From positions 186,001 through 250,000 of the forward strand of contig JADKDU010000001.1 of assembly GCA_016714495.1 (NCBI GenBank): a stretch of 64,000 nt of DNA. The letters run 5' to 3'. Below, piece after piece: positions 56,590-64,000 of the stretch; within the stretch, counting starts at the first letter, position 1; the number at the start of each line of letters is the position of its first letter. A program made the translations under genes and the position numbers. Under the pieces are notes generated by a model, which saw only the letters and a program-made list of their open reading frames with translations, was not told the origin of the DNA and made no database searches. The DNA comes from Hyphomonadaceae bacterium. Lineage in GTDB: Bacteria > Pseudomonadota > Alphaproteobacteria > Caulobacterales > Hyphomonadaceae.

Positions 56590-58361
56590 TCAGCCGCCTG
56601 TATCGTCGGCAGCTTGTGGTCCTTGAAGGTCGCACGCAGCGCCAGCTTGTTGATCTTGCCGGTGGCGCCGAGCGGGATCTTGTCGGTGTAGACGACATCG
56701 TCCGGCATCCACCATTTGGCGATCTTGCCATTGAGGTAGTTGAGGATCTCTTCCTTGCTGGCAGATTGTCCGGGCTTCAGCTCGATGATCAGCAGCGGAC
56801 GCTCATCCCACTTCGGATGCGGCAGGCCGATCGCAGCGGCGTTCGCAACGGCCGGGTGGCCGACAGCGAAGTTCTCGATGTCGATCGAGGATATCCATTC
56901 CCCGCCCGACTTGATCACGTCCTTCGCGCGATCGGTGATCTGCATGTAGCCAAGCTCGTCGATGTTCGCGACATCGCCCGTGTCAAAGAAGCCTTCCTTG
57001 TCAAGGATCTGACCGCCCGCGTTCTTGAAATATGCTTTCGACACAGCCGGTCCGCGCACAACCAGACGCCCCGCCGACTTGCCATCGTGCGGCAGCTCCT
57101 TGTTGTCGTCGTCGATTATCTTCATCTCGACGCCGAACGGCGGACGGCCCTGCTTCAGCTTGTACTTGATGATGGTGTCGTGATCCTGGGCGATCACGCC
57201 CGCCGTCATGGAGCCAAGCGAACCCAGCGGGCTCATCTCGGTCATGCCCCAGGCATGCACCACTTCGACTTCGTAGTTTTCCTCAAAGGCGCGCAGGATG
57301 CGCTCGGGCACAGCCGACCCGCCAATCACTACGCGCTTCAGGTGCGGCAGCTTCTTGTTGGTCGACTCCAGATACTGAAGCAGCATCAGCCAGACCGTCG
57401 GCACCGCAGCGGTGAAGGTCACCTGTTCGCCGTCGAGCAACTCGTAGATCGACTCGCCATCCATCTTCGCGCCAGGCAGCACCAGCTTCGAGCCGGTTGC
57501 GGGCCCCGAGAAAGCCAGGCCCCACGCATTGGCATGGAACATCGGCACGACCGGCAGCGTCGTGTCCGCCGCTCCGATGCCGATAGCGTCCTTCTGCATG
57601 CCAATCATCGTGTGCATGATGTTCGAACGGTGCGAGTACAGCACGCCCTTCGGATCGCCCGTCGTGCCAGAGGTGTAGCAAAGGCCGCACGCCGTATCTT
57701 CCGGGAAGTCGCCCCACACAACGTCGGTCGACTGGCCGGCGATGTATTCTTCATAGGTGCGCAGGTTCGGGATGGACGATTGCGGCTTGTGCGCGGCGTC
57801 GGTCAGCACGATCCAGTGCTTCACCGAAGGCACCTTGTCCTTGATCGCCTCGATGATCGGCTGGAAGGTGATGTCGTAGAAGACGTGCGTGTCTTCGGCG
57901 TGGTTGATGATCCAGGCGATCTGTTCGGGGAACAGGCGCGGGTTGAGCGTGTGCAGGATCGCGCCGATGCACATCGTGCCATACCAGGTCTCGATGTGGC
58001 GCTGCGTGTTCCAGGCCAGCGTGGCGATCCGGTCGCCCATCTGGACGCCGTCAGCCAGCAGCGCGTTCGAGCATTTGCGGGCGCGCCAGTAGAGTTCAGA
58101 ATAGTTCGAACGTACGATGGGCCCCTCGACCGAGCGCGTCACGATTTCACGCGTGCCGTGGTTGAGGTGCGCGTGCTCGATGACCTTGTTAACGGTCAAC
58201 TTCCAGTCCTGCATTTGGCCCGGCATCCAGCCGCGCTTGATCGGGCTGGGCGCCGGGGCCGCGGATGCAACGCCCGGCGCTACAGGCTTCACCGCCGCCG
58301 GGGCGGGCGCTGGCGCCGCTGCCTTCGTTTCCTGTTTTGCCTTGCCAAATCCGAATACCAT
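56586..58361 (-). CDS. Long-chain acyl-CoA synthetase (AMP-binding)
   Basis: 591 residues. An unusual Ala/Pro-rich N-terminal lead (about 10-40) precedes GWMPGQMQDWKLTVNKVIEH, where family alignment normally begins. The AMP-binding P-loop is YTSGTTGDPKGVLYSHRS near residue 227. WGMTEMSPLG is the adenine site, and DRAKDVIKSGGEWISSIDIE carries the hinge and the C-terminal Lys region. It activates fatty acids to acyl-CoA through an acyl-AMP. It would supply acyl-CoA dehydrogenase-type catabolism and is coupled to a DUF1499 gene. Confidence 0.9.
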   Translation of the reverse strand: MVFGFGKAKQETKAAAPAPAPAAVKPVAPGVASAAPAPSPIKRGWMPGQMQDWKLTVNKVIEHAHLNHGTREIVTRSVEGPIVRSNYSELYWRARKCSNALLADGVQMGDRIATLAWNTQRHIETWYGTMCIGAILHTLNPRLFPEQIAWIINHAEDTHVFYDITFQPIIEAIKDKVPSVKHWIVLTDAAHKPQSSIPNLRTYEEYIAGQSTDVVWGDFPEDTACGLCYTSGTTGDPKGVLYSHRSNIMHTMIGMQKDAIGIGAADTTLPVVPMFHANAWGLAFSGPATGSKLVLPGAKMDGESIYELLDGEQVTFTAAVPTVWLMLLQYLESTNKKLPHLKRVVIGGSAVPERILRAFEENYEVEVVHAWGMTEMSPLGSLGSMTAGVIAQDHDTIIKYKLKQGRPPFGVEMKIIDDDNKELPHDGKSAGRLVVRGPAVSKAYFKNAGGQILDKEGFFDTGDVANIDELGYMQITDRAKDVIKSGGEWISSIDIENFAVGHPAVANAAAIGLPHPKWDERPLLIIELKPGQSASKEEILNYLNGKIAKWWMPDDVVYTDKIPLGATGKINKLALRATFKDHKLPTIQAAE

Positions 58362-58584
58362 CGACCGCCTCCCGCTCGCGCCTAAACTGCGCTATTTCCA
58401 CCAATTCTAGACGCCGTCACGTAATGCGGCAATTCTCCCGACGTCCACAAACATGCGAGCGGCGCCTTTAATGCACTTTCGTGCGCAAAAAAGGCGATGG
58501 AAATCCTGCGGCAGAATGCCTTCGTCACGTCCCCGCGCTAGAAGCTGATCAGCCGGCGGCCCTTTAATTGAAGCACGCTAGACC

Positions 58585-59565
58585 ATGCGCCCCAACCCTC
58601 TGCTCCCGGCCTTTGCTGCATTGGTGATCGCCGGCTGTGGCGGGCCCAACGACCCCGCGGCCACCGCATCGACCGAAACGCCCGCCCCCGCAGCAAAACC
58701 CGCGGAATCACCGAAACCGGCCGAGAGCGCAACGCCCGCCGGCCCCTTCGCTGCCCGCCTCGACTGTGTGCGCAAATCAGGCGGCGTCGTGCTGATCGGC
58801 CACCGTGGCGGTCCGACCCGCGATTACCCGGAAAACGCCATCGAAACCTTCGCCCGCACATACGAAGCTGGCACGAAAGTCCTCGAAATCGACATCGCCG
58901 CAACGAAGGACCGCCAGCTCGTCCTGATGCACGACGATGATCTCGACCGCACCACTACAGGCACAGGCCTCGTTGCCGACCACACCCTCGCCGACATCCA
59001 GTCCCTCAAGCTCGAAACCGGCACGAAGCTCACCAACTTCTCCCCGCCCACCCTCGCCGCCGCGCTCGACTGGGCCGTGAAATCCGGCGCCATCCTCGAA
59101 CTCGACAAGAAGCGTTCCGCCCCCTTCGCGTCCGTCATATCAGCCATCCGCGCCGCCAAGGCCGAGAACAATGTCATCCTCATCACCTACACCGACGACC
59201 AGGCTATCGAGGTGCACAAGAGCAACCCAGACCTCGTCATCACCGCCACCATCGACAGCGTCGCCCGACTCGACCGCCTGCTCGCCGGCGGCGTCAAACC
59301 CGATAACCTCATCGCGTGGACGGGCGTCGAACGCCCTCAGCCTGGCCTCTGGCAGGAGCTTTCCGCGCGCGGCATCGAGAGCGCCTTCGGCACAACCGGC
59401 CCGCGCGGCACGAGCCTCGACACCCTCTACTGGGAAGATCGCGAGGGCTCGGAGTTCAACGCTCTCGTCGACGACGGCCTCGCGATTCTCGTCACTGGCC
59501 TCACCGACAAGACCGGCCGCCAGCTTGCCGGCCCGCGGCAAAAATCGGCGGCGTGCGGGCTCTGA
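58585..59565 (+). CDS. Glycerophosphodiester phosphodiesterase lipoprotein
   Basis: 326 residues. Signal MRPNPLLPAFAALVIAGC gives a lipidated Cys, followed by an Ala/Pro/Thr-rich spacer (about 20-60). The GDPD domain is complete: IGHRGGPTRDYPENAIETFA with catalytic His and the ENT-like motif, LEIDIAATKDRQLVLMHDD with the metal Glu/Asp and second His, then ILELDKK. It hydrolyses glycerophosphodiesters such as glycerophosphocholine to glycerol-3-phosphate and an alcohol in the periplasm. Stands alone between divergent and distant neighbours. Confidence 0.9.
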   Translation: MRPNPLLPAFAALVIAGCGGPNDPAATASTETPAPAAKPAESPKPAESATPAGPFAARLDCVRKSGGVVLIGHRGGPTRDYPENAIETFARTYEAGTKVLEIDIAATKDRQLVLMHDDDLDRTTTGTGLVADHTLADIQSLKLETGTKLTNFSPPTLAAALDWAVKSGAILELDKKRSAPFASVISAIRAAKAENNVILITYTDDQAIEVHKSNPDLVITATIDSVARLDRLLAGGVKPDNLIAWTGVERPQPGLWQELSARGIESAFGTTGPRGTSLDTLYWEDREGSEFNALVDDGLAILVTGLTDKTGRQLAGPRQKSAACGL

Positions 59566-60080
59566 CACCAAGCTGTGAAGAGTTGCGCTCGCCTGCTGCG
59601 TCGCAACAATTCCAAACTCTCGTCTGATGCGGGAATGGCCGTCCTGCTCACATGGACTAATTTCAACAAAACCGTCTGCAATTCGCTTCCCACGTGGTCA
59701 TTCTGCCCGTGGCAGTGCTGCGGCGCGGCGACACGGGCGCTGAGATTTCACTCGACGGCGCAAGCCTTGGCTGGGTAATTGAGCAGTGCTGCGGCGAGCT
59801 CGCAAGAGGGATGCTAAGTGACGCGGCGAGGAGTAGTTTCGGTGTTAATGGTAGTACGCCGGCATCCCTGTGAGGAGACGTCCGGTCCGCGTGTTCCGCT
59901 GGTCTCCCGAATCGTGGTCCAGCCCACGCAACAAAGGACGCTTCGTTGGCACAAGTCCTGCTGATGAATTGAAGTTTTCGCAGGGTGGCGCATAGCGCCG
60001 CCTGAATGGGATTCAGGATCAGGGCCACACAGCTGCTCACTGGATCCACGGTTTGGGTGGGTAGTAGGGAATTTCCTGAG
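59566..60080. other. Long leader/intergenic region before pckG
   Basis: About 515 bases without a gene I can support. A plus-strand frame (about 59660-59874) reads HVVILPVAVLRRGDTGAEIS and then a Leu/Cys-rich stretch, but only a GTG could start it and no ribosome site is seen. No terminator, palindrome or riboswitch recognised. Confidence 0.35.
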
Positions 60081-61937
60081 ATGAAGACGAGCGAAGCTCT
60101 GGTACGTGCAAAGGACTCTGGTGAGCGTTCAGGCTCGATCCCGGGCCTTGAGCCGGCGCCGACCAAACACGCGAAACTCGTTGCGTGGGTCAAGGACATC
60201 GCCGCCCTCACCAAGCCCGACCGCATCCACTGGTGCGACGGCTCGGATGCGGAGTTCGAGAAGCTCACCGCCGAACTCATCGCCCTCGGCACGCTGAAGC
60301 GCCTTAACCCCGCCAAGCGCCCCAACTCCTTCTACGCCGCCTCCGATCCGAAAGACGTCGCCCGCGTCGAGAGCCGCACCTTCATCTGCTCCGAAAAACA
60401 GATCGATGCCGGCCCGATGAACAACTGGGCCGACCCGACCGAAATGCGCGCCAAGCTCGCCGGCCTGTTCGATGGCTGCATGAAGGGCCGCACGATGTAC
60501 GTCGTGCCGTTCTGCATGGGCCCGCTCGGCTCGAAGATTTCCGCCCTCGGCGTCGAGATCACGGACTCTGGCTACGTCGCCATCTCCATGCGCGTCATGA
60601 CCCGCATGGGCCGCGAAGCGCTCGAACAGATGGGCGATGACGGCTTCTTCGTTCCGGCCGTCCACACGCTCGGCGCGCCGCTTAGCCCCGGCCAGAAGGA
60701 GGTGCCGTGGCCCTGCAACGAGGACAAATACATCGTCCATTATCCCGAAACCCGCGAGATCTGGTCGTACGGGTCGGGCTATGGCGGCAACGCCCTCCTC
60801 GGCAAGAAGTGCTACGCCCTGCGCATCGCCTCGGTGATGGCGCGCGATGAAGGCTGGCTTGCCGAGCACATGCTCATCCTCAAGCTCACCTCGCCCGACG
60901 GCGACGTGAAATACATCACCGCCGCCTTCCCGTCGGCCTGCGGCAAGACCAACCTTGCCATGCTCGAGCCGACGCTCAAGGGCTGGAAAGCCGAAACGAT
61001 CGGCGACGACATCGCCTGGATGCGCTTCGGCGACGATGGCCAGCTCTACGCGATCAACCCGGAAGCCGGCTTCTTCGGCGTCGCCCCCGGCACGTCCGCC
61101 TCGACCAATCGCAACGCGCTCGATTCTTGCGCCAAGAATACCGTCTTCACCAACGTCGCGCTGACCCCGGATGGCGACGTCTGGTGGGAAGGCATGACAA
61201 AGGAACCGCCCGAAGGCCTCACCGACTGGCGTGGCCGCGCCTGGTCGCCCGCCATGGGCGAGCCTGCCGCTCACCCCAACGCCCGCTTTGCTTGCCCCGC
61301 TGAGCAGTGCCCCGTCATCGCTTCCGAGTGGGCCGACCCGAAAGGCGTTCCGATCTCCGCTATTCTGTTCGGCGGCCGCCGCGCATCGGCCGTGCCGCTC
61401 GTCACCGAAGCCTTCGACTGGGAGCACGGCGTGTTCATGGGCTCAACGGTCGCCTCAGAAGGCACCGCCGCCGCCGAGAACAAGGTCGGCGAACTCCGCC
61501 GCGACCCGTTCGCCATGCTGCCCTTTACTGGCTACAACATGGCCGACTACTTCGCTCATTGGCTGAAGGTCGGCCAGAAGCCGGGTGCGAAGCTGCCGAA
61601 GATCTACTTCGTCAACTGGTTCCGGAAGGACAAGAACGGCAAGTTCATCTGGCCGGGCTTCGGCGAGAACAGCCGCGTCCTTAAATGGGTTGTCGATCGG
61701 CTCACCGGCAAGGCCGCCGCGAACGACACCGCCATCGGCCGCGTCCCCGCCAAATCCTCGATCGACATCGCGGGCCTCAACCTTAGCGACGAGCAAATGG
61801 ACACCCTGCTCGGCGTCGACCATGAAGTCTGGCGCGAAGAAGCAAGCCTGATCCCCGCCTTCTTCGACAAGTTCGGCGACCGCCTGCCGAAGGCTCTCTG
61901 GGACCAGCAGAAAGCCCTTGTCCAGCGCCTTGGCTAA
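60081..61937 (+). CDS. pckG: Phosphoenolpyruvate carboxykinase (GTP)
   Basis: 618 residues from ATG 60081 (MKTSEALVRAKDSGE); the frame continues upstream but conserved family sequence starts near here. It converts oxaloacetate and GTP to phosphoenolpyruvate, GDP and CO2, the first step of gluconeogenesis. GTP-type marks: kinase motif FPSACGKTNLAMLEP near 286, the PEPCK signature region with GDDIAWMRF, the substrate loop with SGYGGNALLGKKCYALRIAS, and PWPCNEDKYIVHYPE. Many alphaproteobacteria use the ATP-type enzyme instead, so the GTP type is worth noting. A hairpin follows 26 bases past the stop. Confidence 0.94.
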   Translation: MKTSEALVRAKDSGERSGSIPGLEPAPTKHAKLVAWVKDIAALTKPDRIHWCDGSDAEFEKLTAELIALGTLKRLNPAKRPNSFYAASDPKDVARVESRTFICSEKQIDAGPMNNWADPTEMRAKLAGLFDGCMKGRTMYVVPFCMGPLGSKISALGVEITDSGYVAISMRVMTRMGREALEQMGDDGFFVPAVHTLGAPLSPGQKEVPWPCNEDKYIVHYPETREIWSYGSGYGGNALLGKKCYALRIASVMARDEGWLAEHMLILKLTSPDGDVKYITAAFPSACGKTNLAMLEPTLKGWKAETIGDDIAWMRFGDDGQLYAINPEAGFFGVAPGTSASTNRNALDSCAKNTVFTNVALTPDGDVWWEGMTKEPPEGLTDWRGRAWSPAMGEPAAHPNARFACPAEQCPVIASEWADPKGVPISAILFGGRRASAVPLVTEAFDWEHGVFMGSTVASEGTAAAENKVGELRRDPFAMLPFTGYNMADYFAHWLKVGQKPGAKLPKIYFVNWFRKDKNGKFIWPGFGENSRVLKWVVDRLTGKAAANDTAIGRVPAKSSIDIAGLNLSDEQMDTLLGVDHEVWREEASLIPAFFDKFGDRLPKALWDQQKALVQRLG

Positions 61938-61963
61938 GGCTCCTGCTGGGTAACACGAACAAA

Positions 61964-61987
61964 AGCCCGCTCTGGACCGAGCGGGCT
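61964..61987 (+). terminator. Terminator-like hairpin after pckG
   Basis: AGCCCGCT (61964-61971) pairs with AGCGGGCT (61980-61987) over an eight-base loop; GACTTTG follows. On the minus strand the hairpin is followed by TTTTG, so it may work in both directions. Confidence 0.55.
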
Positions 61988-61998
61988 GACTTTGACCA

Positions 61999-62130
61999 GT
62001 TGACCACATCAGCTGGTTCAGCGCCGCCTCGGGCGCCGGCCTGATCGCATATTCGATCACGTTCGTCATCGTCCGCGCCATCACGCAAGCCCAAGCCGCC
62101 TGGCCGACCATGGCCGCACAATCTGCCTGA
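61999..62130 (+). pseudogene. Possible C-terminal remnant of a membrane transporter
   Basis: A 43-codon open stretch without a start codon encodes VDHISWFSAASGAGLIAYSI then TFVIVRAITQAQAAWPTM and a stop. The D-x-SWF-(x)n hydrophobic helix layout resembles the last helix of NCS1-type cytosine/allantoin permeases. Two stop codons lie just upstream in the same frame. It may be the tail of a deleted gene. Weak evidence. Confidence 0.25.
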
Positions 62131-62809
62131 CACCGGTTTGAAGGACGGAAAAATCCCAGATTCGTAGGACGCCCAGAATCTTCGAGCGGGATCTAAACTC
62201 ACTCGCGCAAGGATTTGTGGGAAGCCGCTTTCCAGAATCTACCGGCCAACGAGCGCGGGTAGCCGACTATTCCGAACAACAAAAGTACTGCGCCTGTGAC
62301 GAAGTCTTTCCGGGCCCGGAGAACGCGCGAAAGCAAGAAAGCAGCCGCCAATTGGGCCTGGCGTTGAGGCGATGGTTGAAGCTCTCCAGACGGCTGATTC
62401 CGGCGAGACCCCGAATTCGACATTCCCGAAAGTGCAGATGAACTCGAGTCGCGCCGCCGCGGCGGCTGCCGCCCACACGGGCTAGCCCAACAGCCGCCTC
62501 GCAACCTACTCAAGCGAGGCTCCCAAGGAGAGCGCCCGCACGGAGGATGCCGTTCGGGCGCAGAGGTTCCGACGCTTGAACGGGGGGATGCTCGCAGACG
62601 CCGTCGTCCGAGCATGAACGGAGCCCGCGCCAATCCGTTCCGGCCCTCGGAAAAATCGGAGGGGATTTTCTGGGTGCGCTTGCGACATAAGGCCGGCGTC
62701 TTCGCGGCGAGACGGAAAGGGCAAGTCGCATCTTCTGCCACTAGCGCCTCAATAGGTGCACAAGACCCGCCCCATCCAACTCGCTACCGGCGAGATCTCG
62801 CCCCCGCGC
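62131..62809. other. Gene-poor region between pckG and the YjbR gene
   Basis: About 680 bases without a convincing gene. The longest frame (minus strand, 62199-62741, 180 codons) is Arg/Ser/Pro-rich in its first part, as expected for chance frames in GC-rich DNA. Its last third has one plausible helix (KDFVTGAVLLLFGIVGYPRS) that faintly recalls TctB-type proteins. Possibly decayed coding DNA. Confidence 0.3.
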
Positions 62810-63172
62810 CTAAACCTTAATCTCCTTACGCACCCGCTTCGGCAGCCCCTCCGCCACCAGCATGTGCGACGCCTTCAAATACCTCTTCAACTCCGCCTTG
62901 CTCAGCCCCGGCCGCGCATAGCTCTGGATCCACTTCATCCCGCGCGATGCAAAATACGGCGCGCCCCTGCAGCCCGGCGCATCCTTCAGAACTTCCCACC
63001 CGATCTCGGAAACCTTGAACGTGATCCCGGGCTCATGGCCCATCTCGAACCACGCCAACGCAAACACTTTCCCGCCGACTTTCCACACCTGAGCCCCGCC
63101 CCATTGCTCGACAAACGTCGTCGCCGGCAACGATGCGCACAAAGCGTTGAACTCCTTCAGCGTGAGCGGCAC
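62810..63172 (-). CDS. MmcQ/YjbR-family protein
   Basis: 120 residues. Family features: LKEFNALCASLPATTFVEQW at the start, WKVGGKVFALAWFEM, FKVSEIGWEVLKDAPGC, and MKWIQSYARPGLSKAELKRY near the end. YjbR proteins have a double-wing fold like DNA-binding domains; their role is unsettled. GTG 63172 follows the stop of the cyclase gene with no gap (TAAGTG), so the two are one operon. A nearby frame is closed upstream, which supports this start. Confidence 0.85.
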   Translation of the reverse strand: MPLTLKEFNALCASLPATTFVEQWGGAQVWKVGGKVFALAWFEMGHEPGITFKVSEIGWEVLKDAPGCRGAPYFASRGMKWIQSYARPGLSKAELKRYLKASHMLVAEGLPKRVRKEIKV

Positions 63173-64000
63173 TTACCGGATCGCGACCGGGTTGATCACC
63201 ATCTGCACCGTACCAACCATCCGTGGAATGCCCAGCACGAACAAGAACTCCTTCACGCCATCCGCCGCCAGCTGATTGGTGTCGATCGTCTCGAGCACGT
63301 GAACGCCCTTCTTCGCGAGCAAGGTCTGGTGAACGATGAAATTTTTTCCCGGCGGCGCGGGCAAGGCTTCAAGCGCAACCGTGTCCGACCCGATCGCCAC
63401 CACGCCGAGATCAGCCAGGAAGATTGCGCCATCTTCGCCGATCCCCGGCTCCTTGGATCGATACAGATCCTTCTCGCTCATCATCTTGCCGGCCATCCAG
63501 CCGGTGTGGAACAGCACCACATCACCCTTGCCCACCGTAACGCCCTGCGCTCTCATCGCCGCTTCGATCTCGGCGCGGTTGTAGGTATCGCCTAATTCCA
63601 GCATAGGCTTGCCGAACTGCTTGGTCATGTCGATCAGCACGCCGCGCGTCACGATCGGCGGAATGTCCGCAGGCTGGAACACGCGAGAGGTCGCGACCTC
63701 CTTGCCCGTTATCCCGTTATAGTAGTGATGGTCGACGCCCAGATGTCCGAAGCCGTCGATCTGCGTGCCGATCCCCATCGAGCTCACCACGCTCGTCGAA
63801 CGCCGTCACGCGCTGCGATCCATTCGACGTGTAATCCGCATTCGGTCCCGGCGTGCGCTCAACGGTATATTGGCGCGATCCGTAAGCGGCCGACTCCGGC
63901 GCAGTCGGTATGCCAAGCGCATAGACCTTGCCCGTCTTCACCAGCCCGACGGCCCGCTTTACGCCTTCAGGCGAAAGGTTGTTGACGTTCCCGAGCCGAT
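63173..64000 (-). pseudogene. Cyclase-family protein (kynurenine formamidase-like), frameshifted and cut by window edge
   Basis: The gene enters from the right edge (frame open to 64000) and ends at 63173. The first part reads RLGNVNNLSPEGVKRAVGLV, YALGIPTAPESAAYGSRQYT and GSQRVTAFDE. After a shift near 63787-63795 it continues VVSSMGIGTQIDGFGHLGVD, whose G-T-H-x-D-like metal site reads as TQIDGFGHLG. Then come GVLIDMTKQFGKPMLELGDT, GDVVLFHTGWMAGKM and VAIGSDTVALEALPAPPGKN, typical of the cyclase/formamidase fold. Such enzymes hydrolyse N-formyl or cyclic amides with metal. Substrate unknown. The single shift is probably an indel error. Confidence 0.75.

Noticed and set aside
56616..58385. 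A 589-codon plus-strand frame opposite the acyl-CoA ligase
   Set aside because: Arg/His/Val-rich composition typical of an antisense frame; the minus strand has the complete AMP-binding motifs.
59663..60325. A 220-codon minus-strand frame upstream of pckG
   Set aside because: It overlaps the conserved pckG start and has no recognisable features.

Overview
The window is GC-rich chromosomal DNA from a Gram-negative bacterium, most likely an alphaproteobacterium of the Caulobacterales/Hyphomonadaceae type. This is inferred from several TonB-dependent receptors, a NodT-type efflux lipoprotein, an alphaproteobacterial style of two-component system, and dense envelope and catabolic genes. I see no rRNA, CRISPR array, complete insertion sequence or phage module. 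Two tRNA genes (Pro-CGG, Gln-UUG) lie near 43.6-43.9 kb.

Layout. 0-10.4 kb: the tail of an autotransporter, a patatin-like lipoprotein, a gabD-gabP-like pair for GABA/succinate-semialdehyde use, and a cytochrome c/PQQ quinohemoprotein followed by an uncharacterised secreted protein. 10.5-18 kb: an MHS-family transporter, a decayed TonB-receptor tail, a response regulator and a histidine kinase transcribed divergently, then a TetR regulator with an acyl-CoA dehydrogenase. 18-29.7 kb: a TonB receptor with a PepSY membrane protein, a CzcA/CzcB heavy-metal efflux operon framed by a Cys-rich secreted protein and a two-repeat lipoprotein, and a second TonB receptor. 29.9-31.9 kb: a fused thioredoxin-like/cytochrome c/copper-monooxygenase/EF-hand protein. 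32.2-37.6 kb: one giant gene made almost wholly of about 220 copies of an eight-residue repeat, the most unusual object here. 37.6-42.8 kb: a LysR regulator divergent from an EmrA-EmrB-NodT tripartite efflux operon, with palindromes in the shared promoter. 43-50.4 kb: a 48-nt poly-G tract, the tRNAs, an M1 aminopeptidase, SppA, and a metallo-hydrolase with a DUF442-type partner. 50.5-55.7 kb: an oligopeptide ABC importer (permeases and binding protein, no ATPase in view) with small secreted proteins. 55.8-64 kb: a DUF1499 protein and an acyl-CoA ligase, a glycerophosphodiesterase lipoprotein, GTP-type PEP carboxykinase, a YjbR protein and a cyclase-family enzyme.

Data quality matters for reading this window. 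At least nine genes are split by single-base indels. Most indels that can be localised lie in short homopolymer runs, and the reading frame resumes with normal family sequence on the other side. I read most of these as probable sequencing or assembly errors rather than true pseudogenes. They are marked as broken because that is what the sequence shows. The poly-G tract also looks artificial. Long genes such as czcA, the aminopeptidase, pckG and the repeat gene are intact.

Taken together the genes describe a scavenging heterotroph: uptake of metal chelates and peptides, export of drugs and metals, fatty-acid and GABA catabolism, and gluconeogenesis through PEP carboxykinase.
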